DNA of 64,000 nt from the NCBI GenBank assembly GCA_037389465.1, contig JAZARR010000088.1, forward strand, positions 1,364,001 to 1,428,000, written 5' to 3'. The stretch comes from Baylisascaris procyonis. Lineage: Eukaryota > Nematoda > Chromadorea > Rhabditida > Ascarididae. The notes beneath the pieces are model-generated. The model saw only the letters and a program-made list of their open reading frames with translations. It did not search any database and was not told the origin of the DNA. Shown piece after piece: positions 51,350 through 63,124 of this stretch. A program made the translations under genes and the position numbers. Each line of letters starts with the position of its first letter. Position 1 is the first letter of the stretch.

Positions 51350-54300
51350 AAATAACTTCCCTCCCTCAGCCTAATCTTCTTCCGCCTCCCCCACTTCTAA
51401 GCTCATTAGGTTTTCTTTCAAGAGGCGAAAACTGTGACGCTTCAGACTACTCATCCCAGCTCACATTTCATCTCGAACTAAAGGATTAACGAATAAAAAC
51501 CCTCGACAAGTGGGCAATTTATAAAAATGGAACAAAGTCAATGAGGACAGTTTCCACTATCAGAAGAAACATTTCAACAAGAACGATAAGAATATACCAC
51601 TCACAACACAGACATCAACAAAAAACCGAAACTTGAATACATCCGATACTCTAAACTGGCCAAGGAAACACAACAGAAATTGAATTCGAATCATATAATA
51701 CAACTGTTAGTCGATCGTTACCATAAATACTGAATAATCAGCGTGAAAACTTGAAAACATTTGATAACAACCGGTTGCCCTTTAAAATGTGAGCAAATGA
51801 ATGTCTCTGAAAACGCTCTAAGCACAAAGCACTTCAGGCTTAACAAAACCACTCAACTGCTAACAAATCTGTGAATGAGGGTACATAAATAGCTAACAAG
51901 CTTGATGACGAAGTGAAGCACTCCCATCCAAAAGGTTTTCTCCAGTTCAGCGGTTCCATGGGAAAGATTAGAGTTCTTCATGTTTTAGTCGACCCACAGG
52001 GAAGCCATCCGGTGAAATGGTGATAAGAATTCAGTACCACTCTGATACACTCTAATGGTATCAACGAGACGTGCCGATCTCATAAGTAATGACTGCTTCC
52101 ACATTCTCAACGGGTAACTAGATTTGGCCAACGTTAAGAGATGAGAATATGACAATCAAGCATTAACCTTTTCACAAGTGCACTTGAAGCAGGTAAACAA
52201 AGAGCGTATTGAACAACGCACGTACACCTAAGTGAGTGTGTTTTGATTCAGCTCTCTCGTATGCTATACATGTGACACACAACGCACAACCAAGCAAAGG
52301 CTTCTCATCAAAATGCCAACTAGGAAATGGGGATGTCAGAATCCCAAGATTCCAATTGCTGCCGATACTCCTGAGCATTTCATCATAAAAATATGAGCAA
52401 TAAAAATGCGCCTAAGAGACCGGATTAAGCACACACAAAGTAGTCTATTAGTGGATAATAAGTCAAAAAAGCTGATGGCAAAAATCGCCTTATCAGATGA
52501 TTCCCACTATCCAAGTATTTACCCACCCGTCCGTGTTTAAATACACCACATCACAATCTACAATTCACACAAGCGAACTTCAAACGACAATTTCGGCATA
52601 TGATACAACTAGCGCCCATCAACAAATCGTGCAACTCCTATCTTTCACCACGGTTCATTCCCTTTATCTCCCTCAGTTCTCCTCTCATCCCACTACGCAA
52701 GCAAATGGTGAGGAGCATCAAAATTGCCAGCAAATGGCATATGGCATAAAAATCAGCAATTTCTAAATTTTTTTGCAAGCACTCAATCACTCTGAAGCGA
52801 CAAGGAAGTGGTTTTTTTAAACCGTCTTCACAAACACTGAACGTAAGAGGCATTCTTTGCGGATTACTCGATACCTTTTGAGATGTGATTAGCAACATTT
52901 CAATCGGTTCTGAATCATTCGTTAAACAGCAAAATTTCGATGAATCAATTTATGCATTATTGGATCTAACCAACGTTAGAAGCTTAGAAAGGTTAGGCTA
53001 AGTTTGTGCAACAAGAACTACTCAGATAAATGTTAACTCTTTCAGATGTCAACCAATGAAACGATCCAAATTGTAAGCAAACTATTAGGAAGAAGGAAAA
53101 TGTCGGAAGAAAAAAAAAACTGTCACGAACATAAAATGACAGCATGAAGGTATGACATTTAGGATACGAGCTCCTCAAACAAACAAAGAAGAATCAACAA
53201 TGAGTTATAGCCTACTGAAAACCACTGGATAAACGATCTGCCTTCTATGCAAGCAGCACCGTCTTGTATATGACTGTGCAACTTTTGTTATTATTACTTG
53301 TCCTATTCAACTCGCGAGGAAAGTCGAAGGACTTGAGCTGTCACAGAAGTTAAATCTCTTCGCAGAATCATCTATGACAACAGCTTAACAATTTGAAAGC
53401 TCCACAGTCGATTTTAGCCTCCAAGGAAGGTTGCAACTGCCTATTAGGGAACAGCTGCTTTGCATTGAAAAATTAATTCGTTTCTCCGATCTGCTTCATA
53501 CAATCAGCAAGGAGGAAATTTCAGCATGGAATCCAGGTGGTAAGCCAGTCCTTTGAGTTGACGAACACCATCAACACACTACTTCTTAAAGACAATCGAT
53601 GGCAGACGTCTCTCAAGAACACACCGCAATTTACCAACAAATGCGCATCGAAAAAAAAAAAGACCGCAATGCGGTAGACAATGAAATTACGTTCGTTGTG
53701 CTTCAAACACTAATTTAAAATTGTTTGCGGTTGGGAAACCAACTGAATTCTTGACGAACAACGCAACTGATCGGATAAAACGAAAATAACGAAATGAAGG
53801 AGAAAAAAGATGAGGCGAAACGGAGATGGGGGGGGGGGGTAATGAGTAATGAAGATCGCAGTTACTCGGTCATCCCAGCGCTTCAGCATCACTCTGAAAG
53901 CCTGAAATTTTTTAGCTAATAATTTTCAATTTACAAGAAAAAGAAAACATGTCAGAATAGTGGCATATTATGAGGGCACTGCTGTACATATACCACAAAC
54001 ATGATTGGACGGTGATAAATAATACACTGGGAACACTACCCACGTTGAGAAAATCCGACTTTACCTCAACCTTGGGGAATACTGCCAAATAGTGGCACAT
54101 GAATGCAATTGTGAAAGTCTAGTTCCATTAAAATGCCGATGATGAACTTCACCATTAATTAAGCTAGCTCCTACCTCAACATCCTAAATAAGAAGACGTT
54201 TATGAAACCCAAGCAGAATAAAAAACTGCCAAAGCATCTTCCAACACTGGGCGACAGCACCGAATCAACAAGGAATTCCATCAAAACCATATGGGAATCC

Positions 54301-56090
54301 ATTCAAAGAAATGAGATTATTGGTTTGAGGCTAATGTCAATATCGCGCAAAATGTGTTACATCGATCGCAAAATGATAAACAACTTCAATTCGAATGTAA
54401 CACAAAATACGGATTACGGATAAATAGAAATGATAGAATGAACACGAACCTGAAGTATGTATTCCGCGAGATGCACAATGTATGACTTCAGAATGAATTT
54501 CGAAGGAACGCGATGCAATTTTTTTACTTTATATTTTTTAACGAGGCAAACACACTAACCGGTCCTCTATTTTCTTCAACATCATTACAATACCCTTAGT
54601 GCTAATCAATAAGAACATTGCGCTCTATAGCTAATCCTAGTAAGTCCTAGGAACCTTCAAAAAAAGAAAGAAAAAAGGTATGATTTTCGTAAGAAAATAT
54701 TTTTTTGTTAAATTCACACCTGAATTTTCTTAGTGCTCATAGTAACACAAAAGCTCAGCAAACTTCCTATCACATATAATAAGAAAGATTAGAAGCAAAT
54801 GAAAACTATAAATAATTGAAATAAGCACTAAAAATAATGATAAAATCAATTTCAAGACGCTTATGCGATGTAATTATGGTATTGAAGAAAGTGCCGTTGA
54901 GTACTCATAAAAAAAAAATGTGCTCAACATTCAAGAGAGCACGTTTTCTTTCGAAACACCCTATTAGGTGGTTTCATTTGTGGCCACTTGGTTGATGTTA
55001 ACGTGCGCACAAACGATGTAAAGCCGAATGAGCAAATGCTTTCAAGCTAGCAGCACGAACAGCCAACCGCCGCCTCACCGTTGCTATCGCCCAGTTGGCT
55101 CTTTTCGCCGCTTCATTCCTTTTTTTTTTTTGCGTCGCAAATCGCACCCCACCAAGATGAATCGACATGATTTACTGCAAAAGATGTCTCCCTTATACCA
55201 TTCATTCGCACAATAGCAATGACGATCCACCGAAAACTTCAAGTGAACCAGAACACTACACCGAGAAGGGTAACACTGAAACAGATTTGCGGCAACAATA
55301 TGTGCACCTTGAAGAGACGAAATAAGAGAGGAACAGTGTCACAAAGGTTGCGATGGATGCATCTCTTCTGCATTTCATAGACCGAAAAAAGATTTGTCGG
55401 TGCGATTCGAGTTTACCTTTTCAGAAGTTTGATGTTTGCAGAAAACTGTACTTGCAATGGTGACTCAAATTTCTCAATGTTTTGTTCTCTCTAATCTTTC
55501 TCTTCATCGCTTGGGAGAATGTTACACTATTGGAATTCCCTCTCCCCCCTCCCCGGGAAGCTCCTTTGAACAGTTTGGCTGTTGATTTTGTAATGCTATT
55601 TATTAAAGTCTTCTCTTTAACTGTTTATATTTCATCGTCATGATTCATGCTTCTTTTATAAAATCACAGCGAGATGTGGAGCAATGCAGCAACGCTTAAC
55701 CATATGAAATATTCTCTCGTCTCTATTTGCAGAATATTTTTATGCACTGTTGTAAGTCTGGATGTTTGTCTGCGTCTGTCTGTTCGTATGCACGTTCAGT
55801 ATTTTCAACTTGAAACTTGGTGCTTAGAATGAATATCACTGTGTATGCTCCTATACGATACCTCACGTTGATCAATCAACATTGAAATAGTTTACACATA
55901 TCCAAAAGCGTTAACGTTATTTCTGCATAATTCACTTTTTTGGCTAATTGTGAAAGAGGTTAATGAGGTGTCAAAACTGCTTAATCATTTATTATGCTAC
56001 CTCCTCTGCTAAGTTTCTCTAGCTGTCCTTTTCTTCACATTCAAACTTGATGTACAATTCACCCGACTATGCAGTAAACAATATGGAATT
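51350..56090. other. Gene-poor interval upstream of ANKRD13C
   Basis: No gene could be supported. The plus strand is A-rich (T-rich on the minus), which would suit minus-strand introns or untranscribed DNA. Short minus-strand open patches occur at about 52015-52115 and 53520-53580, without a recognisable product. A GTCT-type repeat module lies at 55755-55830. Confidence 0.35.
55755..55830. repeat. GTCTG-type dispersed-repeat module, second copy
   Basis: TGTCTGCGTCTGTCTG followed by TTGAAACTTGGTG, resembling the module at about 28955-29110 in order and spacing but diverged. Confidence 0.35.
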
Positions 56091-56599
56091 TGGTTCCCTA
56101 GCCGCACTAGCTATTGTATACATCATGTCCAACATAATGTTCCCATCTCTCTCCCACAAAATGGGACAGTTCGATTCGTAAATAATAACAACATGCAGTC
56201 ACATATAAATTCACAATCGATAAAGCAGGTGAATCCCTATAAATTACATAAACTGTATCGCATAAAACTTCGAATAGAAAGGTAACCAGCAAGAAGAAAC
56301 AATGGTGGTGATGTGCAATAGGTAACGGCATTAATCGGTGCAACGTTGCACTGACAGCAATACGTTTTTCCACTCTGCACGTACAAAAAAGTTTAGGGAA
56401 ATCTAATGTGGAGCACATGATGCATTCTCGCTAAACATTTCAGTTTGCGTTTTAAAAAATCCGTAGCCGAAATCAATCATGAAATTAGCCAGCGACCTCA
56501 CAATTTTCAAAGTTTGATTCACCATCCCCCTCTTCCGTGGCTCCATGACTTTCGTAAGAATCGCATTCGATATCCCCAAGCTCAGAAGCCCAACTTCGA

Positions 56600-56786
56600 A
56601 ACCTGGTGCCCATCTAAGCACTTCTAAAGTCAACTCGGCGATGATGCCACATAGTCTTGACGGCGCGAAAAGTACCCCTGCAGTGATGGGAGTGTGATAA
56701 GTGCAGACATTAACATTACATTTCACCTCGAAACGCACAACAACGGATAGGAAGAATGCTGTTGGACGGAAAGCTTCCATCTGCAA
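56600..56786 (-). CDS. Candidate exon pair of an unrecognised minus-strand gene
   Basis: A very strong acceptor (TTTTTTTGCAG) precedes 56780. The frame reads through GAG|GTGAAA, a possible donor, and a second acceptor (ATCACTGCAG) 49 bases later leads into the peptide VLFAPSRLCGIIAELTLEVL. A 49-base intron is typical of nematodes. Several frame combinations remain open across the junction, so the true reading cannot be fixed by eye. No family recognised. Confidence 0.25.
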
Positions 56787-58556
56787 AAAAATATGGAGAA
56801 ATTGACTAGAAAACTAATGTGTTCATTGTAGAGATCGAATGAGAACATGAGATTTCAAAAATCTCGAAAATTTTCGGAAAAAATGTTGTTGAGTGACGAG
56901 AAAAGATTTTCAAGAATATATGCAATCAGAAATTGTTGAATAATCAGAAGGATATTAGCACACAATATGTTAATAGCAATGACCGTCACATGCTTGATGT
57001 GATATAGAAATGATGCAAAATCTTTTGTGTTTTTATATGGTCTACATAAGGGAAAATAAAACATGAATTGTGAGGTGTTAGTTAGACTTGCAAAACAAAA
57101 AAGAAGCGATCATTATAGACGAATCCTATATGGGGCATCCGAGAGGAACGCAAACAACATTAACAAACGATAACAGCTTTCATACAACATTAGAAGTAAA
57201 TTACACTACGTTTATAATAACTATCTAAGACGAAGATATTAAAACAACACCTCACAGTTACACTATCACAATTAGTGGAATTAAAATTAGTTGAGCAGGT
57301 TGGTTATCATACTGCTAGCACAATGGTATATTTCTTGCACGATCCATCAACGCAGATAAATAAAAGCTATTAAAATAAGCCGTATAGTTAGTTGTCTTTA
57401 CTAGTCAATCTATTCTTTCAATCATTTTCGTCACTTACATCCGTTTCTTCTTTCGCACAGAAACCCTCTCTTCTAAACTTTGGAACAAACTTTTCGGAAA
57501 AATGCAGCGCCTGTGAAATGCTTGATTAGCACTAATTCCGACCGTTCACAGTTCAAATCATTGGCTTAAGCATCTTAATCACTATAAATTTCCGGAAAGA
57601 GACCGGTAAAGCACCTAATTCACTACGACTTAAGCACAAATAAATAGGGGAAGGCGGAAAAGAATATAGAGAAGAGCGCAACGTTCAAAATAATATGCGC
57701 CTGAGCAAGATTCTTTTTTGACACTCAACATATAGGGAAAGGAAGAAAAAAAAGCGCCTCTGGGGGCTAACGGTAGATAGCGTTGATGAACAGTAAACTT
57801 CTCAATGATTTTCACAGTTTTCACAGGAAAAGTGCAGCATTTTTGAGGCAGTATTTCACAACTATGATGTATTTATAAATTAATCAGCAATTTCCTAAAA
57901 GCCTTGCACAATAAAGTTTAATAGGTGCAAATTTTGCACCGAATCACATCAAAATTGGTTAGCTGGAACGATAGAAAATGTGATAGGATTATTTAGGAAC
58001 TAATGAACACATTCATAACGCAAAACTAAATTTATGAAAAAACAAACAAAAAACCACTTTCGAACCTTAAAATGCATGCAAAGCAAGCTTTTAGCTACAT
58101 TGAATCGGTCGGCTTACACTAAAAATCAACACATCCAACTTCGCCTAGGCAGACCTTCCGCGACGAATGCTGTCAAATCTGCCTCAGAGTGTTTGGCAAA
58201 TGATATTGCTGGCAGTTAAAAATTTTCATTTCTTCGGAGGGAGAGGGAGGTGTTCCTCATTCAGGGATACAATGAATAAGCAAAACTGAACTACGAACAG
58301 AAATGGAGTGTATTTTTGTATGTTTCGGGACAGGTACGGGTTGAGCGATGTGACGATAGAAAAGAAACCTAAAATACATCGAAAATTTTCATACAAAAAT
58401 CAACAGATGAAATCTCTGTAAAATTAACGGATAAAACTTTCACGAATGCAGCATCTTTCAAGTAATAAAATTGACGGCACATTGCGAAAAAGTACCAGAA
58501 AATGAGCAGTATCGTATAACATTAATGCAAACCTCATTTTCCTGGGAATCATTGAT

Positions 58557-58709
58557 TCACGCCAATTGAATCCACCAATGGCTGACTTTGTGGCAAAGCG
58601 TACTCAGCATTCCATGCAGAACCATGTCCACTGATTGAAATAACGAAGTCAGAAAAGTGGCATCGTTACGCTTCACCATAGCCATTACCGAGGCGGACGA
58701 ATAAAGCAT
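58557..58709 (-). CDS. Candidate short ORF or exon
   Basis: A 50-codon frame from ATG reads MLYSSASVMAMVKRNDATFL and then TSLFQSVDMVLHGML. It contains an internal possible donor (CTGA|GTACGC). The residue mix, with regularly spaced hydrophobics, looks like a helical protein segment. No homologue recognised, and the acceptor side is weak. Confidence 0.2.
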   Translation of the reverse strand: MLYSSASVMAMVKRNDATFLTSLFQSVDMVLHGMLSTLCHKVSHWWIQLA

Positions 58710-59903
58710 TTCATATATAATTTTTAATCACCCACATAAACTATTTGACGATCCCTTCAGATATAGGATGGTATGGAGGAGAGAGGGTGGTAGTCAACGA
58801 ACACAATTCTCCGACTAGCCATAATAAGTTCTAACAGCACCACAGTTAAATAAATCATTGCATAAATAGGCCGTATTACAACGACAAAAACATTCATTCA
58901 TCAGCTAGCAGCGATCTGCTGTCTTTTTCATCCCCCAGTTGCCTATGGTTTTCCATTTTCTGGATTTCTCAGATAGTTTCGGCCTGCTGCACAACTACCC
59001 TAACCTTGTTTTTCTATAGCCTGTTGACCGCCTTAATTTGATTTGCGATTTACTCGTCATCAAATGAACTGAATCTATAGGAGAGATTCTTAGCGGGAAA
59101 CCATTATTCCCAAAATTGGCGCTTTTGGAATTAACAGACCTTAAAAACATCCACAAGAAGTTTGGTGGTGACATAAGAACTCCAAAGAGGGAACATTCAC
59201 TAAAGTTGGACGCAGAAGACTACAAGATGAGCAAAAGCAAGAAATAAGCAAGCAGACAATCGAAAGGAAAGAGTAAGGAGCGAATGTAAAAGGAAAAGAT
59301 GAGAGAAACGTGAAAGTAAGTAAAAAAGAAAAGGAATTTCAAGGAAGGGATCCTATATGGCAATTGATAGGTATGAAAACCCTAGCTATACCATCAACGA
59401 GAGGAAATATATGGAAATTTTCAATGAAAATTTTGATAGCGATAGACGATTTCAACAATGCTCCATTGTGAAACAAGAGAAACGACAACCACAAACTCAA
59501 TGAATCACATCACATTTATGAACATAATTCGGCGAACAAAACTTTAAAAAACGTTGACGCATATCGATTCCCAAAGCAAGCATTTATGAAATCATCGTCG
59601 AACAACTCAGCTTTGGCCATTTGTAAGACAAATTACAAGTCCAATCCTCTAGTTGCAAAACGTGTTCGAAACAAAGAAGTACGGAAATGGCCAAGAATAG
59701 CCAACTGCCGAATGAAAGTAGCTAAATCTACTATTCTGATCTGAATTCGGTAAATACAAAAAATGAGTAGATATAACATGTCCACATATAACATGTCGAA
59801 TGAATCTATCATAAAATGAATAAATCTACGATATAACAAGCTAAGAATACCTATGAAAAATGCAAAAAATGGCAAACTAGAACAACCCACCCTATTCCAA
59901 CAC

Positions 59904-59999
59904 CTAGCAATCGGTAATTCACTAGCACGCAATAAGCTGAAATACTCAAATGCAGCGTCTCTCATTCGATTGCGCAGCATAAATGATGGCTCGATGTAG
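59904..59999 (-). CDS. Candidate internal exon
   Basis: Bounded by TTTGATCACAG and by a GCTAG|GTGTTG donor, the 96-base segment encodes YIEPSFMLRNRMRDAAFEYF followed by SLLRASELPIAR. The LR-x-RMRDAAFEYFS part is loosely reminiscent of the LREKIYSTAFDYFS stretch in PI4-kinase alpha, but neighbouring candidate exons do not support that identity. I therefore leave it unnamed. Confidence 0.28.
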
Positions 60000-60429
60000 C
60001 TGTGATCAAATCTTTAAATCATCCGTTGGAATGACAACGCGAACTAAGAGGCGAATGGTTACAACATAGAAATGAGAGAAATTTTTCGTCTATTCAAACT
60101 AATCGTTTCGATGCTTGATGATCATACGCACAAAATCATTTACTATTTACCGTCGAAAATAACAATACGAGATTTGATTTAAAGAATTGATCACTACTGC
60201 TCAAAATGCAGTGAAACAAACGCATGCGTTGCATTAGTTGAGGAGTTACGAAGAAATCTCGGCACTATTGCAGAGAACGATGCCCTCCACAAGCCCCCAC
60301 CATGGCGAGTCTTTAGACGTCTATTTAAGTTCGAGGCTTATGACCTTTATCAGCAATGATTTGCACACGAGGTTTGCGCTTACAGAGGGGCCGTAGATTC
60401 GCGTAAAAGTACTACCATGCACACACATT

Positions 60430-60712
60430 GTGTTGCCAGGTCAGAGAAGAATGTGGCTAAAGATATATGCCAGGCCGGATAAGAAAACCGCCAATGCCCC
60501 AGATCAAACGTCCCCATCACTGTTTGCATTGCTCCGCAATGTTTTCCCTCCATCGTTCTTGCGCTTTAAGAGAGCACAAGTTTTGCGACGGAATGAACTT
60601 TGCGAGCATTCGCAGCGTTTACAATGCAAAGCTGCAACGCGATGGATCTCCCCGTTTTGCAGTGCCCAAGTCTTGTTATTCGATTGCAGGTACGGATCGA
60701 CGAATCATCTAA
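60430..60712. other. GC-richer patch open on both strands
   Basis: Both strands hold long open frames over about 280 bases of near-balanced base composition. The plus frame carries HHCLHCSAMFSLHRSCALRE (Cys/His-rich, not a clean C2H2 finger) and ends near a TTGCAG|GTACGG donor. The minus frame carries LHCKRCECSQSSFRRK. I cannot decide which strand, if either, is coding. Confidence 0.25.
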
Positions 60713-61112
60713 ATCAAACGATGTGATTAGATAATGTGAAATGAATTCCAAAGATACCCTCTCTAAAGAACTGAGGTTGGGAGGGAGGGGGGGGGGGGGG
60801 AGGCCTCTATGAATCACCAAAAATCACCCCGCTCCTATAAAACCTAGCAAAAAACTCAGGGGTCCTCGTGAACACCAATATTGGTGAAAAATGAAATGCA
60901 AAACTAATATAATCTTATGAATCTATTTTACTGCTAGAAGAACAACAGCATATAGTCAATGGAAAAACAGAGAGCAAACCAAACAACGATAAAGTATTGC
61001 ATCATCAAAAACATTGGTCGAGTGTCCGAAAAATACAAAAAAGAGCTCATATAAATTCATTTAAACGATTGAAAGTTACAAACATCGTCTCCAACACTAT
61101 AAACCTACAAAG

Positions 61113-61165
61113 CACAGTATGTGCAATTTAAACGGCGGCGGTCGTTTAAAATGCACAACACTGTG
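61113..61165. repeat. Hairpin H1 with GCGGCGG loop
   Basis: CACAGT, TGTGCA and TTTAAACG at 61113-61135 are answered in order by CGTTTAAA, TGCACA and ACTGTG at 61143-61165. This gives 20 base pairs with small bulges around the loop GCGGCGG. It is followed closely by AATAAA (61170-61175). Confidence 0.8.
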
Positions 61166-61429
61166 GGCAATAAACAAAGGCGAATAAAACAATTCCAAAA
61201 TACAATTTCACTTATTACAAATTTTACATTACTGCATTGCAATCAGCATTAGCAATCTCTCTCAGAAGTAATGCCTAGTAACCATATATGCAGAAAAGGC
61301 GATTTGCAAATGAAACATCTCACTTTAGTGGTCGGAAAGTTTGTCAAAAAAAGCTCAGATCACTTGATATAAACAATAAAGGGACGCACCAGGGAGTTCA
61401 TAGCAATCTTCAAAGCGGCGCATAGAAGT

Positions 61430-61465
61430 TGCGTTTTAAATGGCGGCCGCTCATTTAAAAGCGCA
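61430..61465. repeat. Hairpin H2 with GCGGCCGCT loop
   Basis: TGCGTTTTAAATG at 61430-61442 pairs with CATTTAAAAGCGCA at 61452-61465, leaving one bulged base, around the loop GCGGCCGCT. It shares the TTTAAA-rich stem and GCGGC loop of H1 and H3 but with different paired bases. Confidence 0.8.
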
Positions 61466-61803
61466 AACAAATGTGCACCACTTGAGCACCTTAACGATAG
61501 ATATCCCAATTTATCGTTCTGCCATTTGCAAGGGACTACTGATAACTATAAGAGGCCAATGAAGCCATGATCATAGCTGTAATAGTAAAAAGATTGAGCA
61601 TCAAAAGCCCGCACCACATACTACTGAGAGAGATATAATTGCAAAAGGTGAATAAGCATCAAATAAAAGCAATGAAACAATAAAAAGAAATGATTTCAAA
61701 TCAAGACTTTGGTTAATACAAATACATATGGGAATGGGAATAAAAGTGGGTAGAAAGGGAGGATTTACCTATGCACTACAAATTGCAAATGACAATGCAA
61801 TCA

Positions 61804-61855
61804 ACATCGTCTGTGCTTTAAATAGCGGCGGTATATTTAAAGCACAAACCGATGT
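61804..61855. repeat. Hairpin H3 with GCGGCGGTA loop
   Basis: TGTGCTTTAAATA at 61812-61824 is a perfect 13-bp match to TATTTAAAGCACA at 61834-61846 around GCGGCGGTA. An outer ACATCG/CGATGT stem (61804-61809 with 61850-61855) extends it to 19 bp with a small internal loop. Confidence 0.85.
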
Positions 61856-62161
61856 CGAGACTTGCAATACAATGTAGCACATTTGAAGCATACAACATTG
61901 ATCATATAACAAAGTAATGCGAAGCAATCGACAATTAGTGGATTTAGATACCTGACAATTACATTCCAGGCATTGGAAAATGGTGAAGAAATAAGGGCTA
62001 GTTTGTTATGAGACCTAAACGAATCAAAAACGAAAAAGTGGCTTTGGAAGTGTCAATTGCTAAAGGGAGCACTTTGCAGTCAGCTTGAAGCGATCTGCTA
62101 AAACCCACTAAACTGCGACTGCCTCGTCACCTCATATCAGCCTTAAAAACAGTAATATCAC

Positions 62162-62284
62162 CAAACGATATGTTCTCTGCAGTATTGCTGTCTCCCATCG
62201 ATGTGTTGACATCCCGCGAGTCGCTAAATAGGCCCCTTCAATGTTCATTCCGCTAGAAGGTGCGGAAGAGGCCATTTCGCGGAC
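62162..62284 (-). CDS. Candidate internal exon of an unrecognised gene
   Basis: A strong acceptor (TTTTTTTGCAG) opens a 123-base segment in phase 0 that encodes VREMASSAPSSGMNIEGAYL and continues to a possible TTTG|GTGATA donor. The residue mix is protein-like. A frame just upstream (to about 62360, ending NEGMMVERQ) could be the preceding exon in the same phase. No family recognised. Confidence 0.28.
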
Positions 62285-62534
62285 CTGCAAAAAAATCTTC
62301 CAACAAACAAAAAAAAAAATTCTCGGTAACGCAGAAATGTTTAGTCGGTGCACGCATATGAAATCAACATTTCTGTCTAGGCGTTAGGGATGACTTGCCT
62401 CTCCACCATCATCCCCTCATTTTTTGCCATCACTATCACCAGCGCAGCGACGCATGGATGGGTAAACGACTGGAAAGTGTTGTGAACTCCCCGGGAATCC
62501 ACTATGCTCGGACTCATATTCAAACCTTTAGTGG

Positions 62535-62612
62535 AATTTGAGATTACCTGTATTCGGGAATCCCAAATTTGAGATTCTCTATTCCGGAATCTCAAATTTC
62601 ACTAAGGACTTG
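62535..62612. repeat. Nested short direct and inverted repeats
   Basis: AATTTGAGATT occurs inverted as AATCTCAAATT. Two near-copies of the form TTC(G/C)GGAATC(C/T)CAAATTT lie in tandem within 80 bases. The segment can fold in more than one way. Confidence 0.6.
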
Positions 62613-63058
62613 AACCCAATCATAGTGAACCAGATTTCCCGATCGTTTAGCCGTCGATAATGACAAAAAAGTGTGGTCATGTTCCAACAAAGTATACTGA
62701 GAATACTAAAAAAGATTACAGATGCCATTCCTCGATGCGAACCATGTTCCGCGTCTTTTTCTGTGTGGAAATTCGGTGGAGTAGTTCTCTCAGCGCTTCG
62801 TTGAGAACACAAGGCACTAGCTGAAATTACTATGATGAGCAACATTGAAGTTAAGTCGATATGGGAATCAATGATTAAATTTTTACCAAAGTAGTGAACG
62901 GCGGGAGTTTGCTGAACAATTTCTTTGCCACTGATATGAATGACCCAATCTATGTGAGGAAGAATTTTTAGAGGAAAGACTCTCAGCGTCGCAGTCCAAA
63001 TTTCTGAACGACCATCATATTTTGAAAGTGAATAGAATATAAGGCTACTACCACTTAC

Positions 63059-63124
63059 TGCCTTTATTCGTAAATCGATTTCAATTTCGGCGTCACATCT
63101 CTTCTTTATTAGTCCCATAGACAA
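63059..63124 (-). CDS. Candidate first or internal exon
   Basis: From an ATG the frame reads MSMGLIKKRCDAEIEIDLRI and ends at a consensus donor (GCA|GTAAGTG). The frame is also open upstream of the ATG (PIGQRLAEEVDLS), so the exon may start further left after TCGGTCAG. It is charged and helical-looking. It may be the 5' part of the gene that the exons at 62.2, 59.9, 58.6 and 56.7 kb belong to, but phases between them could not be proven. Confidence 0.27.

Noticed and set aside
59904..59999. Identity with PI4-kinase alpha
   Set aside because: Only a loose match over about 14 residues; the neighbouring candidate exons do not match the kinase and appear in the wrong order.
60780..60800. G15-type run as a functional G-quadruplex
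   Set aside because: A plain homopolymer in intergenic DNA, like the C- and G-runs near 20855, 45030, 48620, 53830 and 63350; no associated gene feature.
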